A stretch of 64,000 nt of DNA from the NCBI GenBank assembly GCA_963575745.1, contig CAUYUJ010002763.1, forward strand, positions 1 through 64,000, read 5' to 3'. Below the pieces are notes generated by a model that saw nothing but the letters and a program-made list of their open reading frames with translations, was not told the origin of the DNA and made no database searches. Position 1 is the stretch's first letter. Every line of letters starts with the position of its first letter. Positions 21,946 through 32,830 of the stretch are shown here, piece after piece. The translations under genes were made by a program, and so were the position numbers. The DNA is from Prorocentrum cordatum (lineage: Eukaryota > Sar > Dinophyceae > Prorocentrales > Prorocentraceae).

Positions 21946-22695
21946 TCAGAAGCGCAAATGGGCGCTGCCCCCTGAGAAGGACAAAATGAGCCCAAAACCT
22001 ACGTAAAATCAATGATTTTGCTATGAGGGAAGATTTGCGCGGCCCCCTCAGAACGCCAAAATGGGGCCAAAACCGTAATAAAATCAATGATTTCTGCTTC
22101 AAAGACGAGCAGAGGGGCCAAACTCCCTCCCCCCGTCGGGGCCAGAATCTTCGTGAGGGTCGTCGTTTTTTGACCCTCCCAGGAGTCGAAAAAGACCTCC
22201 CTGGCGACGCCCCGGGGTCCCTCTCCAGGCCCAGGGGGAGGGGGTAGGGGGAGGGGAAAACCCCTCCCCGAAGGGGAAGAAGGGGGGTTGAGAACAGAGA
22301 AAGCTCGCTAAACCACTCACGCCCAAAGGGCTGGTGGGAATTAGGCGGGCTTGGCCTCGTCCCCCTTCTTGATTGATCTTCTCGGGGCCCATCCAGCTCA
22401 GGCCCGCGCCGCGCTCGTCCGGGGCCGCCTCTGTCCGCCCGGCTCCCCGCGCGGCCGGGCGCTCCGCCCTGCTGTCTCGCGGGGCCCCGGCCGCTCGCAG
22501 GGGGCCCGTCGGGCGGGGGCCGCTCACTCGCAGGAAGGGTGGGCGTGTGGCAGCATCGCGGATGCATCTCCGGTGTTTGGCGTCTTCCTGGTCCTCCCTC
22601 CCTCCCTCCCTCCCTGCTCCTCCTCCTCCCTCTTCCCCCTCCCTCCTCCTCCCTCCTCCTCCTTTTCCTCCTTTTCCTCCTCCGCTCTCTCGCAG

Positions 22696-22748
22696 GCCCC
22701 GGCCACTCGATGACGCGCAAGATGGAGGAGGCCGCTGGGCTGACCTGA
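22696..22748 (+). CDS. Short terminal exon candidate
   Basis: A long C/T tract ending CTCTCTCGCAG is followed by GPGHSMTRKMEEAAGLT and TGA. Good acceptor, G/C third positions and a stop; no partner exon recognised. Confidence 0.4.
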
Positions 22749-22819
22749 AAGATCACTGGGGATTGTGCGGGGATGTTCGTACACATATATGACAGTTTGT
22801 ACACACAGGCACGTGTAAA

Positions 22820-22847
22820 TATATTTTTATATATATATGTATACGTG

Positions 22848-22888
<41 letters not shown>

Positions 22889-24050
22889 GCATACAAACAA
22901 AAAAGAGTAATGGATCGGCCGTTAAAGAGAGCCACATGGGCGACGAACAATAAGAGGGTCGTCTTCACCGACATTGGCCCGTAGGCCCTCCGCGTAAGGT
23001 CGCGCGTAAGCGCTCTCGTCTTCAACATGGCGTGCCGCGCTGGCGGCCCGCGTAAGCCGCGGCGTAAGGTCGCTACGCCTTTTCGCGTAAGACCCTTTCT
23101 TTTCGTCGCTCACATGTTGTTGGGAGAGCGTTCTCCTGTGCGATGGCGAAAAATGCCCCCAGGGACAGAAATGTGACAGGTGGTTGTGCTCCTGTTGTCT
23201 ACGGGGGGGCGGGCAGGACTTTTCCGCCCGAGGCGGGGCACGCATCGGATGGCCAGTCATGCCAGGGCCTATATTCGCTGTCACGAAATCGTATTTGAAG
23301 ACGTGCACACACGTGCACATGTATATGCATATGTGTATGTGCAATTTCATGTTCATGCGTATGTAAAACCTCTAGGTATACATAGAGAGAGAGAGAGAGA
23401 GACAGAGAGAGCGAGTGAAGAGAGAGAGAGAGAGAGAGACAGAGGGAGAGAGATACTGCGACGCAGAGAGTTCTAATTATTTGTTCATATGCTTCTCATT
23501 TCAGTTATACTTGTATTCCCACCCATATACTTATATTTGAATTTGTAGTTATCTCAATGTCAATGTTTTTACACATATCAAGTTGCATCCATAGTCATAG
23601 TGCATACCTTTATTCATATTCATAGTTCTATAAAATGTTCTGGTTTTTGCTAGTATCAATCATGGTATGTGTTTTTATACTTTAAGTTGCATGCGCTTTT
23701 GCATTCGCATGTGTATTAATCTTGAACATCATTTTTGAACTTCTATTCGTATCAATGTTCGCATTCGTTGGATGTATGTCTTCCCGCATACATGCATGTG
23801 TATATGTATATGCATACGTATATGCATATATCTATTTGTATATATATATATATGCATATATCTATGTATGTGTATATGCACATGCACATCTATATGCAGA
23901 TGTACATGTGGATAACTGCCTATGTGAATGTGTAGATATATGTTTATTTTCACATACACATATGTACATACACCTATGCACATGCACGTGCATAAGCATG
24001 TGCACACGGGTATGTATACGTGTACGTACATGTGTATGGATGTTCACACG

Positions 24051-24085
<35 letters not shown>

Positions 24086-24568
24086 GCGTATGTGTTCGGC
24101 ATTTGCACATGCACATATATGTATATAAATGTATATATGTGTATGTATGTGTATCTGAATATGTATATGCATATGTATGAGCAATCGTATGTGTATATGT
24201 AACTGTGTGTATGTGTACGTGCATGTGTATACGTTGCTCACGCTGATGCATATGTATTTGTATACGTATACGTAAATACAGGTGCATATACACATATGCA
24301 TATATGTATATGCGTATATTACATTATCTATATACAAATGCGCACACGTTTATATACACATATATGCATGTGCACGCATACTATATATAAGTGTGTGTAC
24401 ACATGGCTTTGTGCTTATATCTGTGTATACATATGCATATTCATTTGTCTAATTATACAGATTTGTAGTTATGCATACATATATGTTTATGTATTCGTAC
24501 ATACACATACACATGCATTCATCACCACATACATACGTACATACATACATACACACATTCATGCACAC

Positions 24569-24604
<36 letters not shown>

Positions 24605-24863
24605 CCATACATACACACACCAACACACACACGTACACACATACATGCATACATACACACACATACATACATACGTACACACCTACACACATATATATAT
24701 GTATATATATATATATATATGCATAGACGTATTTATATGTATAGTTATATGTATATATACGTATGTATGTAATGTATGTATGCATGTATGTATGTATGTA
24801 TGTATGTATGTATGTATGTATGTATGTATGTATGTATGTATGTATGTATGTATGTATGTATGT

Positions 24864-24909
<46 letters not shown>

Positions 24910-24910
24910 A
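22820..24910. repeat. AT-rich TA / CATA / TATG block
   Basis: TA runs (22825-22888, 24062-24078, 24555-24602, 24868-24907), GA repeats (23375-23450), CATATG/CATATA-rich sequence and a TATG array (24765-24866). The base composition is very unlike the rest of the window. 22910-23370 inside it is not repetitive and holds no convincing gene. Confidence 0.92.
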
Positions 24911-24979
24911 GTGGTGGGCGTTCCGGGGGCCCAACCCAGGGACCGCCCCCCCCATGGGGGGGACCTGGGCCCCCGGAGC

Positions 24980-25460
24980 GCTCTCAGAGAGCTCCAAGAC
25001 GGGTCAAGAGGGCCTCCAGGCGGCTTTCGGGGCCGCTAAGACGGCACCATACTGCGTCCAGGCGGCTCAAGACAGCTCGCGACTGCTCGAAGAGGCCCCC
25101 AAGCGGCTCGCAAGAGGCTTGAAGAGGCTGCCAGGAGGCCAACATCCATAAACAACGGATGAAAATCATGCACTTTGGAAGATTCCGCATTTCCCCTCCC
25201 GAGAGGCCTCGCTGAGGCCTCGGGATAGTCCAGAGATGGCCCCAGAGGGCCGCCTGAGAGGCCCAAAGAGGCCCCCAAGAGGCCTCAGAGAGGTTTCAGG
25301 ACTCTCCAGAGACGCCTCCGGCAGGCTCCAGGAGAACCCAAGAGGCCCCGAGAGGGCCTGCGTTCCGAAGAGGCTCCAGGTGGCCCCAAGAGACCCCCAA
25401 GCGGCTCCCTCGGAGGCTCCACGGGACCCCCAAGACGCCTCCAACATGCCTTTGCGAGGC
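24980..25460 (-). repeat. 12-base minisatellite, inverted (CCAAGAGGCCCC)
   Basis: Diverged CCAAGAGGC units on the plus strand, i.e. the reverse complement of the array at 21.7 kb. A short continuation lies at 25768-25860. Confidence 0.85.
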
Positions 25461-25601
25461 ACACATTCTTTGCGACATTCTCGTGTGGAACATCCGAATC
25501 GTGCCCTTCATCACTACACTCCTCGTCGCCGTTGTCGTCATCCAGATGTTCCCGGAGAGGCTTCCGGGAACATTTTCTCCCCCATCTTTCCTCTCTCACC
25601 T

Positions 25602-25744
25602 CAGGGCTCGAGCTAAACGGTGTTTGGCGATTTCGTGGACCGTTTTCGTTTTGCTTTCGTTTCGCAGCACAGGCAGAATGAAGACAGAGCGAAAAAAGAC
25701 GACATCAAAACGAACACGAAACACACTGTTTAGCTCCAGCCCTG
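25602..25744. mobile_element. hAT-like MITE (143 bp)
   Basis: Termini CAGGGCTCGAGCTAAACGGT and, inverted, CAGGGCTGGAGCTAAACAGT. 8-base flanks TCTCACCT (25594-25601) and TCCCACCT (25745-25752), one mismatch. CAGGG ends with 8-base duplications are typical of the hAT superfamily; there is no transposase here. Confidence 0.85.
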
Positions 25745-25917
25745 TCCCACCTCACCAATAAGAAACCACTTCCAAGAGGCCCCCCGGGGGGCCTGCCGAG
25801 AACCCCAAGACGGCTCAAACATGCTCTTCAGAGGCTCCCCAGAGACCGCTGGGAAGCCACTCGACCACCGACTCCCCCATCCCTCCTCCTCTTCCGCTTC
25901 CGCCTTCACCTCCTCAT

Positions 25918-26202
25918 CTACCTCCTTCTCCTCTCCCTCATCCTCCTTCTCTTCCTCCTGCTTCTCCTCCTCCTCCTCCTCCTCCTGCCTCTCCTCCTCC
26001 TCGTCCTCCTCGTCCTCCTCCTCCTCTTCCTCCTTCCGTGCGGAGGATCAACTACTGCGTGTTTGTTCAGATATTCCGTACCATGGGGGTTATTTGGAAG
26101 GGACACGTACCTTCTCCAAAGCTGTACAGTTGAGAGCAGACCGTTTTCGACGTCGAACAGGTGGATTTCACAAAGGCTAGGGTGACAAGAGGCAGACATC
26201 AT
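25918..26202 (-). CDS. Possible minus-strand exon (MMSASCHPSLCEIHLFDVEN..)
   Basis: From ATG ATG at about 26202 the frame reads MMSASCHPSLCEIHLFDVEN, then GLLSTVQLWRRYVSLPNNPH, then GTEYLNKHAVVDPP, before running into GAG microsatellite (Arg-rich). TTACAG lies just upstream on the minus strand. The plus strand is also partly open, so strand is uncertain. Family unknown. Confidence 0.25.
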   Translation of the reverse strand: MMSASCHPSLCEIHLFDVENGLLSTVQLWRRYVSLPNNPHGTEYLNKHAVVDPPHGRRKRRRRTRRTRRRRGRRRRRRRRSRRKRRRMRERRRR

Positions 26203-26534
26203 CTTTCCCTGTAAGTTGTTTCACGTTTTTTGGTCTTCGGATTGTGGAGATTCCGGGGCGCGCAAATGTCAGATGGGGACCGCAAAGTCGCCGCAAAACA
26301 ACCTAAGAGCCCCACCGAAGGCCCGCACGACGGCCCAGAAGAGTCCCAAGACACCCCAAGGAGCACCCAAAACTGATCACAGGAGGTGGAGGACGAGACG
26401 GACGAGTCGCCGCGATAGCCCCCCCCCTCACAGCTATTCTGGCCTCGAGCTTGCGAGGCTCGAGGCTCAGACGTGTGCGCGGGTAGTCCAGGACTTCTGA
26501 GCGGCTCCTCCGCCTCGAAAGCGACGGCTCACTT

Positions 26535-26787
26535 CGAACCCCTCCTCCTCCTCCCCCTCCTCCTCCCCCTCCTCCTCCTCCTCCTCCTCCTCCTCCTCCT
26601 CCTCCTCCTCCTCCTCCTCCTCCGCCCTCCTCCCCCGCCGCTGGCAGGCCTGCCTCCGGTGGCCGGAGCCTCGCGCTAGGTGCCCCGCCGAGGCCCCAGA
26701 CGCCGCGGCCCAGGCGCTCGTGGGCTGCCGCCGCCGCCGCCAGCGCCGCCGCCGCCAGCGCCGCCGCCGTCGGCATCGCCGGCGCCG

Positions 26788-26849
<62 letters not shown>

Positions 26850-26876
26850 TGTCGTCGTCGTCGTCGCTGCCGGCGC

Positions 26877-26961
<85 letters not shown>

Positions 26962-27215
26962 TGTCGTGGTCGTCGTCGCCTGTCGTGGTCGTCCTCCCGC
27001 CTCCCCTGCGCGATCGCAGGGCGGCGCGCCCCCTCGAGCCCGTCTTCGTCGCCCTCGTGCCCCCTTGGCTCCCCTGCCCTCTCGGCTGCACTGCCCCACT
27101 GGGCAGGAGGAGAAGGAGGAGGAGGCGGAGGAGGAGGAGGAGGTGGCGGAGGAGGAGGAGGAGGAGGACGAGGAGGAGGAGGAGGAGGAGGGGGAGGAGG
27201 AGGGGGAGGAGGAGG
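26535..27215 (+). repeat. CTC, GTC and GAG arrays
   Basis: CTC at 26537-26625, GTC at 26787-26845 and 26889-26960, GAG at 27110-27220. A short exon candidate lies between the last two. Confidence 0.93.
27020..27104 (+). CDS. Exon candidate (AARPLEPVFVALVPPWLPCP..)
   Basis: After CCTGCGCGATCGCAG the frame reads AARPLEPVFVALVPPWLPCP and LGCTAPLG, hydrophobic with two cysteines and G/C third positions, ending before the GAG array. It could be part of a membrane segment. Other phases are Arg/Ser/Pro-rich and less protein-like. Confidence 0.4.
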
Positions 27216-27303
27216 AGGGGTTCGAAGTGAGCCGTCGCTTTCGAGGCAGGAGATGGTCGTGGCATCGCTCAGGTGTGTGCATTTTTTCTCTGCGAGGGCC
27301 ATA

Positions 27304-27505
27304 GATTGGCGGCGAGTGAGGGGGGGAAGTGAGAAGGAGAAGGCCTTCTCAGAAGGCTCGTAAGTCCCCCAGCCATTGATAAGTTTTCTAAGCCTTCCCC
27401 GAAGACAAGCAACTTCTCAGAAGGCGAGAGGGCTTCTGTGTAGTCCCGCCACCTTTGAGAAGGCCTTCTCCTTCTCACTTCCCGTCCTCGATTGCCGCCG
27501 AATCG
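27304..27505. mobile_element. Inverted-repeat element X
   Basis: Left arm GGGAAGTGAGAAGGAGAAGG-CCTTCTCAGAAGG; right arm GAGAAGGCCTTCTCCTTCTC-ACTTCCC, its inverse. The outer GATTGGCGGCG and CGCCGAATC also pair, giving arms of about 50 bases. Confidence 0.75.
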
Positions 27506-27690
27506 AAGAGCATGTTGGATCATCTTGCGAAAATGCACGCACGGAGCCAGAAACGCACGGGGAGTGAACGTCCGAGCGATGGCGAGTGCTGCCCGGGCAA
27601 AGCCAGCGGGGCTTCTGGGAAGCCCTCCAGCAGTCCTATCATTGCCCTGGCCTCCCGCTACTTCTGAACATGAACCAGGCTGACTCTGGC

Positions 27691-28413
27691 CTAGGGTCCA
27701 CATACGTATGAAGAAGAAGAAGAAGAAGAAGAAGAAAAAGAAGCGTGAAAAGAAGACGAAAACAGTTGAACATCATGATGATGTAGTTCACGCCAAAATG
27801 GGTGTGAATTCCTTGTCACGTGTAGCCAGGCACTGGTCGCCAAAGACAAACGCCCGGCGGCCATGTAGCCGCCGATGGACATGCAGGAGAAGAACTCCGC
27901 CACAGGAAAGGAACAGAAAGAAGTCGCCCGTCGGACAGGTGAGAACTCAACGACCAGCGATTTATAGAGGACGCAACGCCCCGGGGTGCCGACGAAGTAG
28001 AAGTGCGTGTCTAGGCCTCTGACTCCACGCTGAAGGCGCCAACCAGGGAAGGGATTACCCACCCATCCTGCGGGTGTCGGCACGATCCCATGGCACGAAC
28101 ACCATCCGACAGCCATGATGAAGAATAGAAATGGCACAGTAGCCAACCGGGGAAGGGATAACCACCCATCCCGCGGGCGTTGGCCAGTAGCCGAGAACGG
28201 CGGTACAGGGATTTTCGAAGAGACGGTACACGCAGGCGAACGTCGTGAACGCCTACGCGCCCCCGATGGGGCATCATGATCAGGTAATGCTATGTGTACG
28301 TGAGTGCCCTCGACGGGCCGGCCATACGTGATGACCCAGTTCATGTAGCCCTTCGTGGCATTTTTGTCAAAAGGTAGTTGCCCCCGGTCGGAAGCACAAA
28401 GAAAAAGGTTCAT
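27691..28413 (-). pseudogene. Possible minus-strand gene remnant with membrane-like segments
   Basis: One minus frame is open for 240 codons. Two pieces read well: KGYMNWVITYGRPVEGTH and, in another phase, AFTTFACVYRLFENPCTAVL. They join in frame if GTACAC...GCGTAG (45 bases, plus-strand about 28244-28288) is an intron. Further hydrophobic pieces are VPFLFFIMAVGWCS, THFYFVGTPGRCVLYKSLVV and AEFFSCMSIGGYMAAGR. Two 40-45 base insertions (28038-28081, 28142-28184) fall inside, and the frame ends in a CTT array coding Ser. It may be a live gene with short introns or a decayed one. Family not recognised. Confidence 0.35.
28137..28192. mobile_element. 40-base insertion with 8-base direct repeats (CAGTAGCC)
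   Basis: CAGTAGCC at 28137-28144 and 28185-28192 flanks a short segment with inverted ends (GCCAAC and GTTGGC). A related 44-base segment lies at 28038-28081 without clear flanking repeats. The 48-base period keeps the minus frame open. Confidence 0.6.
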
Positions 28414-28559
28414 GACATCTCAGCGCCTCGCGGATGCGAGGTCCAACCGGGTGGACACACTTGGCGGTACGCCAGGTCTCTGTCTGCGGGGTTAAGGCGC
28501 CTGAAAGCCATATCAATCCCAGTTTTTCCTCTCCCATCTCTGGAAGACAACATAAGACG

Positions 28560-28694
28560 TAACTCTTTCGAAGGTCCGCGCATATTTCCCGGATCGGCGC
28601 CGGGGCCCCCCTGGCAGCGCCGCTGGCGCCGCCAATGGCACGTTCCGCGCGCCAGGGAGGGGGGGCCAGCGCCGATCCAAGAGATATGCCTTGA
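28560..28694. mobile_element. Palindromic element M, copy 2
   Basis: Left arm GGTCCGCGCATATTTCCCGG-ATCGGCGC, right arm GCGCCGATCCAAGAGATATG-CC, GC-rich loop. Confidence 0.7.
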
Positions 28695-29290
28695 CCTGTG
28701 ACAATTGATATTGTCGGCGCTTCGTGTGTCCCCACCAGCCCATCTTGGTGCCCTCCTTGGGCTACTTTGGAAGCCGTTAGGTCACTCTTGGGGCCCTCTT
28801 GGGACTTCCTTGGGGTCCTCTTGATGCCCTCCCTCTTCAGACAGGGGAAGGTTTCAGATGTCGATTTTTGTTAGCCCTGCGCCGAGCCGAAATGGCCCAC
28901 CAAAGGACAATCCGCCAGGAAATCCGAGGACAATCCGCTGCAATCCACACCTAAAAACCCCCCCCGCGGTCCCCGGCTCGGAGGGCGTGATAATACAATT
29001 CCGACAGAGTGCGGAGGGGCAAGGGGGGGATTTGGAGGAACCGCCCGTCTGGTCGGACGGTCGGCCGGTCGGACGGTCGGTGCTCGGTCGTCGTTCGTGG
29101 TCGTCATCGTCGGTCGGTCGGGCGGTCGGCAAGTCGGTCGTCGGTTGTCGTCGGTCGTCGGTCGTCGATCGTCGTCGTCGGTGGGCTGAGCGGTCGGTCG
29201 TCGTCGTCGTCGCCGTGGGTGAAGCTGTCGGTCGGGCGATTGGTCTGTCGGTTATCGTCGTCTTCGCCGCGCGGGCTCAGACCGAGCTAG

Positions 29291-29601
29291 ATGGCGGCGC
29301 CTCACTTCTTCTACGCACAGCGCATTTCTGCACTCGTGTCGGGTGAGGTAGCACAAGCCATGGATGCGGTCTCCTCGTGGCGGCGAGGTAAGTGGAACCC
29401 TTGTTGCATGCGGTTTCTCCGAATATTGCAGCGCCTCCAGCAGTGCCGTCTTCAGGACGACCGCCCCTAAAGCTTCATTACAGCCCGTTGGTAACGACAA
29501 GACAATCTATATTTGAGGATATTGAGCCAGCCCCAAAGACGAATGGAGTTATCAGCATGTCAGGCACGCAACGGAATAATAATCTCATAGTACGGCAGTA
29601 G
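29291..29601 (+). CDS. Small two-exon gene model, 88 residues
   Basis: The ATG at 29291 opens MAAPHFFYAQRISALVSGEV, AQAMDAVSSWRR. A perfect GTAAGT donor at 29388 and GAATATTGCAG ending at 29431 define a 44-base intron. Exon 2 (29432-29601) continues in phase as APPAVPSSGRPPLKLHYSPL, VTTRQSIFEDIEPAPKTNG and ends VRQ-TAG. Spliced length is 267 bases, an exact codon multiple. The protein is soluble-looking, without recognised domains. Exon 2 has weaker third-position GC than exon 1. The intron is very short for a dinoflagellate, so the model needs transcript support. Confidence 0.4.
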
Positions 29602-31080
29602 AGAGCGTGACCACATTTTCAAGTCGAACGGGGTGTGGGCATGGACCACCAGCAAACAAAACATCTGGTCCATTTATGACGTTGGGTGTCCGAGCACATA
29701 GTCGTAAACGTATCCAGGTACCGCCTGGATCATCCTAATCATTGGAACTGCTATCAATGGTGTGCTTGGACAGGGGATGGGCTCAAACGGACGAACGTTG
29801 CGAATGAGCATTTCTTTGCAAACATGTTCTAGGATTTCATCATGCGCGTACGGGGAGCACATAAGAAACACGGACCCCTGGCGCGGAGAAAATTGTCACG
29901 GCTCGCTCATCGACTTTATATGTTGCCCAGGTGCTCCAAGAGACGCTAGCATACGTACTGGCCACGCCGCGGCGGATTATCCAGCAACGCAGTCGAGGAC
30001 AACTTCGCCGTCTGCTTGGACTTCGAGCAGCCCATCGCCCCAAAGGGAGCAGGGCCGACGCCGATCACATGGTGCAGAAGGAGCGTGCTGGACGCCTGTG
30101 CTGGACGGCGGCGCGACTTGAAGTACGCATTGATTTTCAGGGTGGACGGGCTTATTTCCAGAGCTGTTTTTTTGTCGGGCAGTGTGTCGGCATGCATTTA
30201 TGGAAGCAGCTACGTGGCGCTGGACAGGAGACCATTGCGAGGATCTCCACTTGTGATGAACGGAATGCAGCACACAGAGCACATCGCCATGAACGTCGAC
30301 GTCGACAGGGATTTTCTCAAGGGGAAAAGGGGGAGCTAGCGAACATGATCAGATACGTGAACCGACTAGCAGCGCGAATTGAAGAACAACTCATATGAAT
30401 GGGAATTCTTTCAATTACATGCGACTGCAGAGATTTTGGAGGCATGGGAACCACGAAAGATGGCATTGGTGCATCGATCGGTTCGGGGAGCGGCGAGGGC
30501 AACGCGCGGTCCCGAGCGACGAACATCCTTGGCAGCAGCACGTAACCAGCTGATCACGTGGTAGCGGTTATTACAGCTTACAGACATGACGGAGACATGG
30601 ACATTATATCATGGGGGATGGGAGCCCGAGAAATAGATTTGGCCCGGCGAAATACTGCAGTCAGTTGATTTGAGTTCGACATCGGTGATTGGCGGGCGCC
30701 AGAGTAATGACGCAAGAGTTTTTTTTGGAGGCGTGCAAAGGGGGCGCGGAAGGCGTCCGACAGGAAATCGTGTCCAGCCTGGTTAGCACCACTGGAGTTG
30801 ATTGCGATTCTTCTCGCTCCTGAGGGGCACTTGGATAGAGTCGATTCGGTCTCGGAGGAGAGATTCCATTGGTGGAGGCGTTCCTGCGCAAAGCGGCGCC
30901 AGAGGCTGGATATGTCATAATTAGACACTCGCCGCGAATCTCGTCGGACTGGCGCGCGAGCGCGGGGTTCAGGCTGCCGGGGAAGTGTGGTCAATGTGAT
31001 CTTGGCGACGCCGTTGCTGCCGGCATTCGCGCGGTTCACTTATTGCCGCTCATCGGGAAAAGGGTGGCGCATCATTAATA
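29602..31080. other. Non-repetitive, coding-like but unresolved DNA
   Basis: Base composition is balanced and microsatellites are absent. Plus-strand pieces such as EDNFAVCLDFEQPIAPKGAG (ending 30339) and minus pieces such as MCSPYAHDEILEHVCKEMLI (29871-29674) and a 153-codon frame (31039-30578) look protein-like but lie in different phases and strands. No domain is certain. A decayed retroelement or gene is the likeliest reading. Confidence 0.35.
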
Positions 31081-32038
31081 CGTTCAAACCGTATCAACCC
31101 TGTCCGTTTCACCTTTTCATTTGTCGCTGGCTAGGCGCGAATGGGGCGCGATTGCGGTTGCGCTGATCTGCGCGTGCTTGCGCGCGCGAGCGTTTGGCAG
31201 GTCTCTTGCGGCGCGCCCTCATAATCTGGCGGATGTTTTCGGGGGCGTGGATCGGGGGGCCATGCGCGACGATGCGCAGATTGTCGCGTGGGGAGGTTTT
31301 CGGTGATCATGGTCTCCAACGTTTCGAGGGGGCGACGGCTGGTCTGCCTCCTCCTTGCCCTGGGGGGCCTCGCCTGCTTGCGAATTGGCCGCGGGGTTGT
31401 TTTTTTCTCGGGGGAGGGGGGTGGGGGAGGCGCCGCGCGTTTGTGAGCGCGCCCGCCCAGCGTCGGCGAGTGTCAGCAGGATGCGCGAACTAGTCAGTGA
31501 GGCGATCGAGAGATTTGCGCCGAGGGTCCCTCCCATGGGCGAGAATTCGACGCGTCGGCTTCTAGTCTCCCAGCTATGTGCGAGAGCTCTCGGGCCAGAC
31601 AGGGTGTCATCTTTCGGGCTCTGCACCGCGTTCGCACCTTGCTCCCACTGTGCGCAGGCGCAATCGGGGCAAGCTGGGCCGCTTCCATGTCCGCGGGGAT
31701 CGGCCGTTCGCAGACAGCGGCGTGACTCGGAGACGGCGCTGTCGTTGTCCCAGCGCGTCGCGCGTGACTCGCGGAGTTCCCCAGGTAGCGACGCAGCGGA
31801 AGTTAAGAATAATGCGGGGCCACTTTTGGGCTAGTTGGCTCGAACAATCTCGATGGACAAAATCCTGGCATTTCCGTGTTTGGAGCATATTTTGGAAGAT
31901 GTTTGACGTTCGATTTGGGGTGGGTTATTTTTTCCTGCTCGCCGTCTTAATCTCAGGTCGAGCGGAGCGCTTTGATCGGCAAAATCTATGGGGGCGGGCG
32001 CTCGCCCTGAGACCGTATCTTCTGCGTGCGTTCAGTTT
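31081..32038. other. Non-repetitive region, no supported gene
   Basis: Open frames of 130-160 codons exist on both strands (for example 31578-32066 plus) but their residue mix is Arg-rich and not convincing. No repeats seen. Confidence 0.4.
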
Positions 32039-32690
32039 ATGGACTGAATCTCGAGATTTAGAGTAGCTGTAGACGTTTCATATTTAGCAATAGCTTCAGC
32101 GGCATCGAACGCATTAGTATAGGGCCTCGAGAATCCTGAGATCGATCTGCAACTCGAGCTATTGCCGTGTGTGTGTACACACATATATATATATATATCT
32201 ATTTGCACTCTGCATTTTCTGGGTGATTGTTGACTTGGACTTGATCTCGAGATTCAGAGCGGCTGCAGGGGCTTCAGGTGGAACAGTAGGTTCGGCAGCA
32301 TCAGAACTGTCGATCCAGATGCTCTAGACGCCTCATATCGGTCTGCTTCTCGAGCTATGGCGGAACAACTACTCGCACTCTGTGGCTTCTTGGAGCACAT
32401 GTTTAGTTTTCGGACTTGGTCTCGAGATTTAGAGCAACACCAGAGGGTGTATTTGGACTGATAGGTTCAGCAGCGTCAGAAGCAATCGTGCAGATGCTCG
32501 AGGAACGTGGTATCGGTCTGCTTTTCGAGATATGGCCGAACACGTATTCATGCTCTGCAACTTTTGTGGGCCTTTGGACTTGATCTCGAGCTTCTGAGCA
32601 GCTGCAGAGGTGCTATTGGTTTGAATGGGTTCAGGGCGCGTCCCATTGCAATCGTTTATGCGATCATTTCTAGAGGCGTCTGTGCTCGGA
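32039..32690 (+). repeat. Tandem repeat of about 170-190 bases, about 3.5 units
   Basis: Units begin near 32039, 32230, 32410 and 32577 with GGACTTGATCTCGAG-TTCAGAGC and share GGTTCAGCAGCATCAGAA, ATATCGGTCTGCTTCTCGAG and CTCGCACTCTG. The first unit contains a short GT/TA insertion (32166-32198). Confidence 0.8.
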
Positions 32691-32830
32691 CAGAAGCTCT
32701 GTGAGTTCCCCGGCGGTGGCGCTTGGTGACGGCTTACCTCCGGCGCCCAGTCTTCCGCCCGCTATTTTGATTTGCAGGTTCGCTTGGACCAGGGCTTTGC
32801 GCTTCGGCTGCGAAGTGTAGGCGAGCCATC

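Noticed and set aside
23722-24772. Tyr/Ile/His-rich open frames in the AT-rich block
   Set aside because: Products of TA, CATA and TATG repeats; no coding base composition.
29840-30043. Ser/Thr phosphatase signature (VTIFSAP) on the minus strand
   Set aside because: Only seven residues match; the expected catalytic residues and neighbouring motifs are absent in every phase.
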